Part shown: piece by piece, positions 35,344-48,294 of the stretch | How the letters are laid out: each line of letters starts with the position of its first letter | Position numbering within the stretch: the stretch's first letter is position 1 | NCBI GenBank assembly: GCA_022497155.1 | Contig: MU385742.1 | Location: 454,363 to 518,362, forward strand | Origin: Whalleya microplaca | Taxonomy: Eukaryota > Ascomycota > Sordariomycetes > Xylariales > Xylariaceae | Length of the DNA: 64,000 nt | Direction: 5' to 3' | The notes under the pieces: generated by a model | Seen by the model: only the letters and a program-made list of their open reading frames with translations | Database searches by the model: none | What the model was told of the DNA's origin: nothing | Position numbers and translations under genes: made by a program

Positions 35344-37265
35344 AGGAATATAATAGGACGGGCGTCTATAGAGGTAGGTTAGCAAAATCTTACCGAATCC
35401 ATGTGATTCTTTTCAACTTACAAATATTTTAATCATAAGCAATGTAAGATAATACCTAATTTTGGGTGAATTCTAAATACTGTAACTGCTGACGCTTACA
35501 TATACTTGTGTACGTGCACAATGGTGGCTGAGTCGAATCGACCGCTTTACCCTTGAGAGCGAGATGCGGTGATTGCGGAACACTACTTGTCTGTCTCTAA
35601 CTGGTATCGCCGGGAATTGTCTAGGACCAGTAGCGGATGTCGGATTTTTCTAAACATTCCCAAATGACATCTTACCTGCAGCACAAAATGCGCCTAGCAA
35701 ATCCCGAGCCTGACACGTTCTATCAAACCGTGAGAAATCACTGTATACCTTCTGAGCTATCTTGGAGTATGCGCTTGGTACATACTACCAATCAAGATAA
35801 TAGCGCGAGGCTATGTATGGGATGGCCCAATCAAATGGCTTATATAATATATAGGTATAACATGGTACGACCTTAACCTTGCCTCCCCAGTGCGCCTTAC
35901 GTGGAGGTATGAAATATATCCGATGGGAACATCAGCTAGCCTACATATTTGATTAACATACTACAGAGGGCAATGCGCGAAACCAATGAGTTTGGGTAGT
36001 GGAATATATAATGAGATATTTGAACGACATTCCGTTAACCGAGCTCGAAATGGTGTCAAATCTCATCAGCATCTCGTAGCCCATTCTTTGTAATGTACCT
36101 AGTAATGCTCGGGCAGACTGCGCCATGTGTACCTAATCTATTTGGTCACAGCTATTGTCCAAGCCATCGATGCCAACATCTTGGCTTTCCTTAGAACATA
36201 ATACGTCAAGGATTAAATAGAATTCATGTGCTAAGATACAATGATTACAAAGATTTTCATGCTAGTTGGTCCTCTGAGAAGTTGATTTAGGGTAACTGAG
36301 GGCTACGGATAGGCAACGTTCTAATATAGTGAGGACGAAATTTGCCATCCTGCACACCGCATGAGTACAAATATACTACTAGGTTATAGGACATGTTCGG
36401 GACAAGCAGACACATCTGGTTAGCTTACGTGATAATTTGAGCTATATAAAGGCATGGTTGCTACAGGCTATGACATGTCGTACAACCCCAATGTGGAATT
36501 GGTAAATCGAGCCAGTAAGTGAAATATATCATGTCCCTTATGCACCTAGTTCCATGTTCCATGAGATAGTGGGTAAGGAATAACGACGGGTTTGGTCGAG
36601 TCTAGATTTCAGTAATTCCAAAATAGCCTGCCTTGAGTGGTATGCACTTTAAGCCGCATGCTTCCCAGCTGCGGTCCATCCAGGGGTGAAGGATGAGGGT
36701 TGCCTTGAATGCAAGGCATATTACAATGCATTGAATAACGTATGACAGCTATTCGCAGACTCCATGGTTGTAAACAGGATGCCTAGATATGTCTATGCTA
36801 GTCTGTAGCCTTGCTATTGAGATGAGCGATGTCGTTTAAACATAATAGTCTTTGAATGGTATGGGGGCCGCCGAGTCTGGATAGAGAAGCACAGTTATAA
36901 GTCAACCAACTGTAACGTTTGATGAATAAGCCAAGGTAAATTGTCATTAAGTTCCTCATGTCACCGACAGACTTTCTTCTGGTTGTCTCGAGAGCTATGG
37001 TTTCTATATGAACAGGGGCATCTTGAACGTGTCCAGGGCTATTTCAAACGGGACAAATAATTATATAGGTTTGCCCTCCTTTGTATTTCAACGGTACAAC
37101 CACACGAATGACAACATACGCATAAAGCAAGGGGTTGTTTGCAAAGCAGCTTCTCCGCACATAGCATAGCCCACTGGGATAGGACTGAGGAAAGATATCA
37201 AGTTGTACGCTAACATTAATTGGCAGCCGTATGCTCTCCGCATGCTCCATATATACCCTGCATAT

Positions 37266-37492
37266 TGTCTTGGGACAGGGTGTCAGGGTAAAGGAGGTGC
37301 CACTTCATGGCTTAGCTGATCGGAGGTAATCAAGGCGACGAAACAAAAGAGTCACTTATAACGGCGATTGATCGAAAGGAGAGATGTGTCTATTATCGGC
37401 GACGAGGCCGTCTGAGCTGTGTATGTTCTATCTGAGAGTAAAAGAAAAAGACAAGCGATATATATGTGCCACGGCACACTAGCCCCATAACA
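37266..37492 (-). mobile_element. solo LTR, family B (copy 2, inverted)
   Basis: 227 bp, the reverse complement of the copy at 24737-24962 with about 10 percent difference, mostly transitions. On the minus strand it starts TGTTATGGGGCTAGTGTGCC and ends CTGTCCCAAGACA. ATAT flanks both sides (37262-37265, 37493-37496), which supports independent insertion with a 4-bp duplication. Confidence 0.8.
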
Positions 37493-38114
37493 ATATCTTA
37501 TGCATATATTCGGTAGGCAAGCGCATTTTCCTGATCTATAGTCCATCGGAATTCCTTTTAGCGCCCGTCACAAAATTGACTTATTAAGAACGTCACATCG
37601 TGAACACCAGCAAGTTGCAAGGCTAGGCAATTACTTGATTTAATAGATTTTCGTCCTTGAGATTCTCTTTAAATGGAATGCGAGATTGATTGCATTGACA
37701 TCTTGTCCTTACCGTCACAACTTCCGAGATTGAACTAGTTTAGTTTAGTGTGAGGTGTGAGGCTGTGTATTATGGTCGATCACTAGTATGATCCGGAAAC
37801 TTGGGTCTCAAGGGAGGAAACCGATGGGCTTCAGGGATTTATCCGCGGATCTAGGGTCGCAATTCCCTCACAGCTATTGGCGACCCGAATTTCAACACCG
37901 AGGGTGGTTGTTGTGTTATCTTCATCTGGGGCTGTGCAATCTCATACCATTCAAAATCCGCTCAAATGCTTAGGCATACTTGCTAGGCAAGTCATCCCCA
38001 TCAACATGCAATATCTGCATCTACATATACCTCGAAAATACTAGATGCTAGCAGGGACAGGTCGACCAGTCGCTCAGGAACAATGTTCTCCGACAACTAT
38101 CAACCTAGTCTTCA

Positions 38115-38786
38115 CGGGACGGTTATAATGACTGTGTAAGCTGTTAAAGTGACAGTGTTCTAACTTATTTCGGTTAGGTAGGTTAGGTACGTACCCCGCA
38201 GTACATTTTATTAAGAAACGGATGTACCTTCCTTACCTTTCAGAACCGCTTAGGATACTTTTAACAACAATTAACAGCCACACTTAAATAACTCTAATTT
38301 CTTTAAAACTGCAATAAAAACTAAGCGCGTTCGTTTCTTTATCTAACCTTATTTAATCTAATACCTAACGGAAAAGCAATTTTTTTGGATGCAAACTGAA
38401 TTTTTCAGAGGCAACGTAATTTAACGCCTCCCTCCTGACCTCCTTGTTACCCCTAAACCCCCTGGCTTCCTTAGGTCTGCCGGCGCCGGCGCCGGCGGAG
38501 GTGGTTAAAGGTCAGGTTTACCGAGGCAATCGATTAAATTGATATCATCCTTTTTAAAGGGGTTACAATCGGCGTACTTAGCTATTGTGATGACTTCAAA
38601 ATAACGGGTGTGGTAGTGGTGGTGGTGGTTAAAAAAGTTTACAGGTTTGGGTAGGGTAAGTTTGTTAGAAAAGGTACATCCGTTTCTTAGTGGGATGTAC
38701 TGTAATTTACGTACCTGATTTATTTAACTATATTGGGTTAGAACACAGTCACTTTAACGGCTTACACAGTCATTATAACCGTCCCG
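38115..38786. mobile_element. non-autonomous hAT-like element with long inverted repeats
   Basis: 672 bp bounded by CGGGACGGTTATAATGACTG and its inverted counterpart. The outer 50 bp match at all but two positions, and similarity continues inward to about 125 bp (ending AAGAAACGGATGTACC). AGTCTTCA is duplicated exactly on both sides (38107-38114, 38787-38794); 8-bp duplications are typical of hAT-class transposition. Internal sequence is AT-rich with a GCCGGCGCCGGCGCCGGCGG patch near 38478 and no transposase frame. Confidence 0.85.
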
Positions 38787-38921
38787 AGTCTTCAAGGCAG
38801 AATTCCCAAGTGCACCATCCCCGTAAGCATTAACAAACAACACGGCCTTGCTAAGCTATAGCAGACTTATGTATACTTCGTCTGACCCTTCTTACTCAGT
38901 TAGTCATGTCCCGCTATAAGT

Positions 38922-40896
38922 TTAAGTATCGTTAAGTGCCTTGATCTGTTCCAAGCCAGCCTCTTTATCCTTTATCGTATGACTTTCTGGCATTGTTGCA
39001 TTTGAAGCAAGTAGATCACTGACTATCTCCTTCCCTACAACAGATTTCCAGACTCGTCTGTGGCTTGTCTGCATGAAAAGGTGATCCATGTCCTCCAATG
39101 TCAGACCTAAGATAGTTAGCACCTGTCTATAATAGTAGCACTTGGAATTTCCTAATATCACCTTTAGTTTCAGGAACGAAGAAGAACGCCCAAAAGCCCA
39201 TGACCACCATCAATGCTCCGAAAAACATATATGTACCATAACCCAGAGATGTAATCATGTATGGCGTAGTCCGCGAGATAAGAAAGCTCCAGAACCATTG
39301 GTCGGCCGTGGTGATAGCCACACATAGCATGCGGATATCCAATGGGAAGATTTCCGAGCAATACACCCAGGTAATGCCCTGCCATGTGGCACAGTATATT
39401 AGTCCGTAGAGGTATACGCATACCATTGCAAAGTAGCCCCAGCCACTACGGGTCTCGACACCCACAGCTGCCGCAGCTGCTGGATCGTTTTTGAACACGT
39501 CTGATACACGTAAGTATCCCCCACGAGAACCCGCGAAGCCTGATGTTAAACTTGACTTACATCCACCGATGTACCACATTGGAATCGAGCCGATGAGAGC
39601 CCCCCAAATCAGCCCGTTGCGACGACCGACTTTCTCAACGAGCCAGACGCTAAATATCACCATGCCAAGCGTCTTCGCCACACCATAGAAGCCGGTAGCA
39701 AAAAGTTTGGTAGACGTGCCCTGAATGCCGAGTGTCTCAAAAATCCGTGGTGAATCTAGCTCTGAGTCAGAAGGGTTTAAGCCTCGCCCTACATGAGCAA
39801 TCGAGTCTCACAGTAAGTGATAATGTTGACCCCGGTTAGGTTTTGACACGCCATCAGGAGCATCCCGATGCCGATGCGATTGCGGGTACCTCTTTTGAAT
39901 AACTTCCTGACCATCTCCTTTTTGCTCATTCGTATTGTACTGCGCTCCTCTACTTGTTGACGAATCTCGCTGAGCTCCTCCCGCAAATACGTGTCCTCGT
40001 ATGACAGGGCGCGGAGGTCGACAAGGACCTTCTGCGCCTCTTCCCAGCGATCCTGCCGGGCGAGCCATCTAGGAGATTCCGGACAGAGAAATATCATACC
40101 GAGGCAGAGAAAAATGCCCGGAATGAGCTGGACGCCGAGCGGTATAATCCACTGCGTGGAAGTCTCATCGGATATCGCCTGATCGACGGCGTAGTTGACC
40201 TGAATAAGTCAGACTCCCGCTCCCTAAGCTGTACTTGACGCTTGAAAAGTCACCCAAAATCCTATCATGCCTGCGCCTTGCGAGGCTATCTCAAATATGC
40301 CTACAAGCCGTCCCCTGATGGAGGGGGGTGATGTTTCTGCGATATACACTGGTACGATCATTGTGCTATTCAGTAGTCAGGATTTAGTCGTTACTTGTCA
40401 ATCATAGAAAATTATTATGATCTTAGTGCCTAACCTTGCACCGACTCCTAAGCCCGCTATGGCACGTCCAAAAACGATCATGGATATAAAGCCATGGGCA
40501 GTTGTCATAAGTAAACCCCCAATGAGAAAGACAATTGACGCCGCGATGACAGCCCTTCTGCGACCAATCTTCTCAGCTAGCGGAAATGTGAGCAGCGAGC
40601 CAAAGAAGCAACCAGCTTGAAAGGTTGACACGATATTTCCCTGAAGAGTATCGCGATTTACATCAGCCGTGTTTGCAAGGCCAAAGTCACGCCGAAAGGA
40701 ATCTAGTGCCATAGTGCCACCAATGACCGAAGTGTCGTATCCCACTACTTTTCGTCAATATCTACATGAATAAAAGCATATCCAGGTAAAATCTCTTACT
40801 GACAACGGCACTCATGGAAGCGATTATGGCGATCGCATGGATGCGCCGATTGCGAACCTCCATAGGGTCATTGGTCCCTTCGGCGTGAAGGCCCAT
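38922..40896 (-). CDS. MFS sugar-porter family transporter
   Basis: Seven exons: 40800-40896, 40435-40744, 40254-40365, 39812-40199, 39561-39755, 39162-39500 and 38922-39106, giving 541 residues. The introns (54-69 bp) have consistent phases; two are in frame or nearly stop-free. The start is MGLHAEGTNDPMEV. Sugar-porter signatures are in order: GYDTSVIGGTMAL in helix 1, EKIGRRRAV, GRAIAGLGVGA, VPVYIAETSPPSIRGRLVG, PESPRWLARQDRWEEA, NIITYYSPRIFETLG, a second VEKVGRR, and PETKGLTLEDMDHLF at the end. These predict a 12-helix plasma-membrane H+/sugar or related polyol/quinate-type symporter; the substrate is not readable. The intron at 40200-40253 uses GTGACT so that FWVNYAVD is restored. Confidence 0.93.
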
Positions 40897-43701
40897 TATG
40901 CTTGATAATAATCGCAATGGCCCCGGATTTCGTAGCCTTGGATGATGAAGGTGTGATAACACGAAGTAGAGTTTGATGCTATGAACAGGGCGCGGTCCTG
41001 CGGCATATTCTACACAAACGCACATATCTTTACTGACCGTCACATCAGATGCCTACCCCCTCTCTACCCCAGAAGATTGAACACTGTCTCGAATAGATTC
41101 TGTATCTACCAGTCTCCCGAAAAAGTCCACATATTTCTCTGTCTATATTTCGCGGGGAACTTATGCGGGGGTGGGTTCGTCTAGGATACGTTCTTATTAA
41201 CCTAGTGACCACTGGATACATAAGAGTCAAATGCCGGCCGGGCAGCCGGGATGCTGCATGCTACCCACCTAAATTATAATGATAAGATAACCATACATGT
41301 ATAATCGGTAGATTGGGCCCTAGATCAGTGGTTCTATGGTTGCAGTATAACATGAAAGTTTTGCTATTGATCATGGGCTAGATGTTCGATAACAAGGAAT
41401 CAGTGAACGTACATACATACATACATACGTACATACATACATACAGCTTTTATGGTATCCATAGATTATAATGCAAGGACACAGCCACGCTCGGCGGGTT
41501 CCCTCTGCACGCCCCCATACACCTTGGCATTCACAACTTGCTGAACTGGATGCCTCAATCTTTTCAATTACAGAAAAATTCTATCAGGATCAACATGTTG
41601 CCACTTCGTAGAGATGCGGTAGAAAAAGCTAGATAGCCGCATGCTTCAGTATGGGGAATACATTCTTAATTTATGATATGTGATTTTCTTATGGTGTCTT
41701 ACCTCAAGGAAACGACATAACGTTCATCAATTATGAAAAGGCGCATAGACTCTGGATCCGCAAACCCATGCTACCGGTGTTGTTGTGTATGGTACCTGCA
41801 CGTGCCTGCAGTGTTAACGCAAGACGGGAATTTCTGGTTGAAAGTGGATTCCTACATATTCCATCCATCAAATGTACTATCAGGTAGGTAGGTAATGGCT
41901 TTGGATTTATTACCCAAATGTAAACTGTATATACGGAATACTACTACCTAGGTGTTATCTTGTTAATAAATACCTAGTATATTAGCTTCCAGATGAGCCT
42001 ATTCGGTTCCCTTCAGTCGACACTTCCCCCCAATGCCTGTTTGCTTGACTCGTCCACCATGTCAGAAAAGGGAGTGGTATAACCTCGATTTCCCTAGTGC
42101 ACGTCCTCGTTGACTATAAAAGGTGGAGGACTCAATTTAGCTTCCCAATGCCCGCAAGTCAACAAAGCTTGGCTTACTTTGCAGTATGCCTAGATGACTT
42201 CATTGGCCAAGCATTACCTGCACTAGAAGCATCCCAGTCTGCCCAGTACACTACGTACAGCATACATATGCATAGATACCTACCTAGTCGCGATCGAGCC
42301 TTGGGGTACATAGTAGTTTATAGGTAGTTGATCCGTTACATACCGTACTATGATCCTGACACTTGCATTAAACTTGCATGCGCATACGCAGTATCGAGCT
42401 ACCCGGCATATCGTTCTAGGTGAGAGGTGAGCTAGGTAGCATAATACGTATGATTGGTTACAGAAACATGGGTTTGAAATTCTGGAACCTGTTGCGGGGA
42501 GTACCTACGTACATGCGTAGGTGCTAGGTTTCATTGGAACTGGGTCTCTCCGGAATCAAGCTTGTTTAGACTGTACTACGTAGACATGTACATGTAACAC
42601 GTACAGTGGATAGCTTCGAAGATGCGTATCGCCGATTACTCTGATTGGCTCACAGTGCCTCTACACAGCCTCAATCTGATTGCCCCTTGGCAGGCTGGCA
42701 GGAGGGACGAACATCAGGATTTTCCATCTTTCATCACTACGATTCTAGTGTGTCCAGCCACTGAGGATCTGCTAGCAGAGAGTAGTTGCTCTTTGCCAGT
42801 CACGTACCAAGTATTGGCTGATAGGTCCCCAGAGACAGCATGGCGTTACGATGGATTTCTCTGGAGCTGTCCGGCGAAGTCGCTAGGCGATGATGTGCAA
42901 GATGGGAGGTAAGCTGTGAGGTGGGCACAGCTTTTATTTCAAACTCTTCATCCAGCAATTAGGCAAAGCCCATAACAAAGCGGCCTCCGACAAATTCGCC
43001 GCCCTGACGAAGCGTGTGTTTCTGTGTACCTGTCACATCGAATACGCCTGGCACACAGCCTCATTTTGCTCGTCACCATTTTCGCTTTAACAAGACACGT
43101 TGGACGGTGACGGGCTGAGCCCATGATGGAAACCTCAACATTTTTCAGCACCTAAGGTTTCTAGTACTTTGTCATTTACACTTGACTGAATACAAGCGAC
43201 AACACTATATGATACCAAGACAAGAGGCAAATATGGACAAGAGTTTCAACGTATCCACCCTCTTACACGCGAAATATTGGCATTTTCTCATTCGGTCAAA
43301 AGCTACCTACATCTGAACTTCTCCTCTTTGCATAGCCCGACAGCTAAGGCGACCAAGAGAAATAGATGGTCTAGGCAAGCTCTCGGGATCCGTGGGAAGT
43401 TTGACTGCCACCTTCTCTGTCTCTGCCTTCGTCACAAAATGGAAATTCGAATTGCGGAATAATAACGTCAGCCATTGCCCCCGCCTCTGGATACCTAAGG
43501 GGTAGCCCTCAACCTCTGAAGGCTGTGTGGCATTCCTATATGACCCAACCTACTTGCAGAAATGCAATTCTGAAAAAAGAATTTTGACTAAGACATCAAG
43601 CCTTTACACATCCAAGGACACGCACCGTTACTTATCATATTTCCTTTGCACTGTTAGTTCCTCTCTAGATATCGGGCTTGGAGCAGGATATTTTTATTAC
43701 A
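40897..43701. other. intergenic between divergently transcribed genes
   Basis: This 2.8-kb gap must hold the promoters of both the leftward sugar transporter and the rightward Ca2+-ATPase. It has an ACAT microsatellite, repeated CTAGGTAGGTA-type motifs (41883-41895, 42281-42290) and a TACGTAC-rich area near 42500-42600. The frame 42622-42912 is ATG-initiated but has no family features. Confidence 0.45.
41409..41444. repeat. ACAT tetranucleotide microsatellite
   Basis: Nine near-perfect ACAT/ACGT units (one G interruption), about 510 bp upstream of the sugar transporter start. Confidence 0.9.
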
Positions 43702-46700
43702 ATGGCGAGCAAAAACCTTTCACCGCCAATGCTCGCGATGGATGCCCATACACGCTCACGGAGTGATACAAGCAACAGTCTCGCGCCACCGACGTTGGCG
43801 GTAGACACGCGCACTCGCCCAAGGAGCGACACAAACGAAACCAGAGCAGTCACTCCCTCCGGGTCATTTGTATCAAATGCCTCGAATCCTTTCCTCACAC
43901 CCGCGAACTCCAATCCTTTCCTGACGCCGGCTCAGTCGGACTGGGGGGCGAGTACGGAAACCTTAGGTGCTGAAGCCGCCCTCCGTCCCGATCCCGGTAC
44001 GGAAGGCGATTTTGAGGTGCAAAAGAACCCGTTTGCCTTTAGTCCCGGTCATCTAAATAAACTCCTGAACCCGAAGTCTTTAGCCGCGTACCGGGCATTA
44101 GGCGGTCTCAAAGGGATAGAGCATGGCTTGCAAACTGATATTAATACTGGCCTGAGTGTCGACGAAATTTCAGCCAGATCATCCATTACATTTGACCAGG
44201 CCGTAGGGAGGATATCCGATAGAATTCCTGAGTCGCTGGAGCCGACATCAACATCAGGATCCGATAAGTTCGTTGACCGAACAAGAGTTTACGGCAAGAA
44301 TATACTGCCCGCCAAGAAGCCCACACCATTGTGGAAGTTGATGTGGAATGCTTATAATGATAAAGTTATTATTTTATTATCGGTAGCCGCGGTCATATCG
44401 CTGGCACTGGGACTCTACGAAACATTTGGAGTTGTACAAGAACCTGGCGATCCCCCATCCGTAGATTGGGTTGAGGGGGTCGCTATCATCATCGCTATCC
44501 TTATTGTCACGCTTGTTGGATCCCTCAACGACTGGCAGAAGGAGCGGGCTTTCGTCAGGCTGAATGCTAAGAAAGAAGACAGGGAGATCAAGGTCCTCAG
44601 ATCTGGCAAATCCTACATGCTTAATGTACACGATATTCTCGTCGGAGACGTCCTCCACCTGGAGCCGGGCGATCTAATCCCCGTCGATGGGATATATATC
44701 GACGGCAGCGACCTAAAGTGCGACGAATCCTCGGCGACAGGAGAGTCCGATGCAATCAAGAAGATGCCAGGCGAGCAGGTCATGTCATTAATGGAATCCG
44801 GTGCGAATCTCAAGGGACTTGACCCTTTCATTATCTCAGGCGCAAAAGTGCTTGAAGGCGTGGGCACATTTCTCTGCACTTCAGTGGGCGTACACTGCAG
44901 CTATGGCAAGATCATGATGTCTGTCCGCACCGACATTGAGGCTACCCCTCTACAGAAGAAACTAGAAAAGCTTGCAGTAGCCATCGCCAAATTAGGAGGC
45001 GCGGCGGCCATCCTTCTTTTCTTCGTCTTACTCTTTCGTTTCCTTGGTGGCCTGTCGACAGATGATCGCACGAGCCCCGAGAAGGCTTCGGCCTTCTTGG
45101 ACATCCTGATCGTGGCCGTTACCATCATCGTGGTGGCTGTGCCTGAAGGTTTGCCTCTAGCTGTAACCTTAGCGCTGGCCTTCGCCACCACAAGGCTCCT
45201 CAAGGAGAAGAATCTCGTACGTGTATTACGCGCTTGTGAGACGATGGGAAACGCCACCGCCATATGTTCCGACAAAACGGGCACCTTGACAACCAACAAG
45301 ATGACAGTTGTCGCGGGTACCTTCGGTAAGTCAAAATTTGCCAAATCAGAAGGCGAGAAACCCAATATCCAATCCATCACCCAATGGGCACAGGGCTTGT
45401 CTCAAGACGCTAGGGATGCCATTGTACAATCGGTCGCGATCAACTCTACCGCATTTGAAGGGGAAGATGCTGGTCAGTTTGCATTCATTGGCTCCAAGAC
45501 CGAGACGGCACTACTTCAATTGGCAAGGGATCACCTGGGTATGCAGTCGCTGGCCGAAGCCCGCGCCAACGAGCAGAGAGTCCAGATGATGCCTTTCGAT
45601 TCCGCCAGGAAGTGTATGGGTGCGGTCATCAAGCTGCACGGTGGGTCTGGGTATCGCCTTTTGGTAAAGGGAGCTTCCGAAATTATTCTCGGGTTCTGCA
45701 ACGAGAAAGCCGACATCGATTCTCTTGCCGAGAGTGAGCTCGCCTCCAGCGATCGCGATGACTTGGTCTCGGTCATCGACTCCTATGCCAAAGGCTCCCT
45801 CAGAACCATCGGTCTTGTTTACAGGGACTTCCCCGCGTGGCCCCCTGCACATGCAGAGGTTGAAGACGGCCATGTACAATTTGCCTCGGTGCTCAAGGAC
45901 CTAGTTTGGCTTGGCATCGTTGGTATTCAAGACCCTGTCAGACCTGGAGTGCCAGAAGCAGTTCGTAGGGCCCAGGATGCCGGTGTGTTCGTTCGCATGG
46001 TCACCGGAGATAACGCCGTGACCGCTCAGGCCATCGCAACCGAGTGTGGTATCTACACCGACGGCCTTATTATGGAAGGGCCTGCGTTCAGAGCCCTCAG
46101 CGACGACGAAATGAATGAAAAGATCCCCAAACTACAGGTCCTCGCCCGATCATCGCCTGAGGATAAAAGAATCCTGGTCGCAAAGCTCAAGGCCCTCGGC
46201 GAGACGGTCGCGGTCACCGGAGACGGTACCAACGACGCCCCAGCGCTTAAGACTGCGGACGTTGGTTTCTCGATGGGGATCTGTGGGACTGAAGTAGCTA
46301 AGGAGGCTTCGGAAATCGTACTGATGGATGATAACTTCACTTCTATTCTCACTGCTCTCAAGTGGGGACGAGCAGTGAACGACTCTGTTCAGAAGTTCCT
46401 TCAGGCAAGTCCGTTTTGGTCATATTTCGAGAATGTCTAGTACTAACCTAGGTCAAGTTTCAAATCACCGTCAACATTACAGCCGTCCTCCTAGCATTCG
46501 TTTCAGCCGTCGCTGATCCTGATATGCAATCCGTACTTACGGCCGTGCAACTTCTCTGGGTCAATCTCATCATGGACACCTTCGCCGCCCTCGCACTCGC
46601 GACTGACCCACCTACTGAGCGGGTGCTCGACCGCAAACCCCAGCCTAAGAGTGCACCACTCATCACAACCAACATGTGGAAGATGATTGTCGGGCAGGCT

Positions 46701-47348
46701 ATCTACCAGCTCGTCGTGACCTTCGTACTCCACTTCGCCGGCTCCGCGATTCTGGGCTACGACCCGGAGAACGAGGTCCAGCAAACTGAGCTCAACACCA
46801 TGGTCTTCAACACCTTCGTGTGGATGCAGATCTTCAACGAGTTCAACAACCGCCGTCTAGACAACCGGTTCAACATATTCGAGGGCGTTCACCGCAACAA
46901 GTTTTTCATTATTATTAATGTCATTATGATTGGCGCCCAGATCGCCATCGTTTTCGTCGGAGGCACCGCCTTCGAGATCACGGCTATTGATGGTACTCAG
47001 TGGGCCATTTGTGTCGTATCCGCGGTACTCTGTCTCCCATGGGCTGTACTCGTGAGGTTGTTCCCCGATGAGTGGTTTGCCCGTATCGCGAGCACAGTTG
47101 GCGGACCGGTGGTCGTGGTTTATAAATTCCTAGCTAAGGGGTTCGCTAAGATCGGAGTCGTCTTCAAGAAGAAGACGAAGATGGAGGATGTGAAGGACGT
47201 GGAGGATACGGAAAAGCAAGTGGCTGTACCAGAAAGCATAGCCGTTTCGTCCCCTGAGATCGTCATCTCAGAGGGTGGACTCAATGACGTGAATACGAAT
47301 CCTACGATACAAGTTCAGGACCAGGATATAGAACGAGGGCACGTTTAG
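43702..47348 (+). CDS. P2B-type Ca2+-transporting ATPase (PMC1-like)
   Basis: Two exons, 43702-46404 and 46458-47348, giving 1197 residues. The 53-bp intron begins GCAAGT instead of GT, has a perfect TACTAAC branch and ends CAAG; it joins KKF-type KFLQ to FQITVNITAV as in the family. Motifs in order: the N-terminal cytosolic region with repeated NPFLTPA, TGESD, the Ca2+-site PEGLP (near 481), phosphorylated Asp524 in CSDKTGTLT, MVTGDNAVTA, GDGTNDAPALK, and paired C-terminal helices. These mark a plasma-membrane/vacuolar calcium pump; fungal PMC1 proteins sit in the vacuole and remove cytosolic Ca2+. The C-terminal tail is short and acidic with no obvious calmodulin site. The frame has no ATG before 43702. 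Confidence 0.95.
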
Positions 47349-47546
47349 ACGATTGTATGGCTGGATAGATGGAATTGATTGTTCACACTATGTACTATTA
47401 GAACCTAGAATATGATCCCACGATAATTGATTAAACGCGCAACAAACTTCGCTATCTCCATTGACCTGCACGCCCAACAAGTACCGAAGCCAGTAAACTT
47501 ACATCACAAGGGTACATAAGTAGGTAGCCGGCGAATGCCAGCGGGA

Positions 47547-47788
47547 TATTACAACCACCCATTCCTGAATATCCCCGCAACCAGCTACCACGTGATTTAT
47601 GGTCGCCAAGGACGCTAGCGGCTTGGCGTCCAAGTCCCATTTACTAGGAAGCTATTCAGATATAAAAGGCTGTATTTCGCCGTCCCTTAGATAGTCTCTC
47701 TTTTGCTAGCCAGCGATCAATCTAAGTATTTTACCTTTCACGCCTTCTGTTATCTCAAATCAAGACCTGTGGTAACGGCTTCGTAACA
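47547..47788 (-). mobile_element. solo LTR, family A (copy 3, inverted)
   Basis: 242 bp, collinear with the reverse complement of the copies at 18015 and 26160. On the minus strand it starts TGTTACGAAGCCGTTACCAC and ends GGTTGTAATA (final CA seen as TA). CGGGA is duplicated on both sides (47542-47546, 47789-47793). It has a single hairpin unit where copy 2 has three. Confidence 0.82.
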
Positions 47789-48294
47789 CGGGAATTGAGG
47801 AGCTGGGGCTATATGTATGATGTCGTAACCGTCGGCCTCTGGTCGGGTCGCGAGGTCTACCGTGGTCCGTAGCTTTGGAAATTATGTTGGTTTGGCGGGA
47901 GTTTACGCCATATTGTGATTTCAATAATTTGTATTTGTCTAAGTTGTAAACCTCAATTGGGTTGTAGCTAGGCCCTTGAAGTAATTTAAGTTCATGAAAA
48001 GGATTCTTGCTATGTATTGGTCTCTATTCTTGGCTCACAGACACAAAGTCTATAAATTGACTCGCAAAACAATTATAAATGACTGTCGAGTATTATCAAG
48101 CATTAACATATCTAATTAATTTGATGCAATGGTCATACCACTGAAGTCATTTTCGAAGCAATGTACATCTACAACCAATGTAGTTCTAAACTGTGACGTT
48201 CTGCTTCCTAAAGAGATTGATGAGGCGATTGAGGGTATATAGCTGCTAGGGGATGTCCTCCATGTTAGTATATTCTCTTACATACCCCTGGTTT

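Larger units (their letters stand above)
34599..38921. other. 4.3-kb gene-poor spacer with three mobile-element remnants
   Basis: No gene is supported. The frame at 35637-35876 (79 codons) is the longest with an ATG and has no family features. The spacer carries solo LTRs at 35184 and 37266 and the hAT-like element at 38115, listed separately; the remainder is AT-rich and unremarkable. Confidence 0.5.

Noticed and set aside
42622..42912. 96-codon ATG-initiated frame upstream of the calcium pump
   Set aside because: No splice partners, domain or composition evidence; probably chance in promoter DNA.
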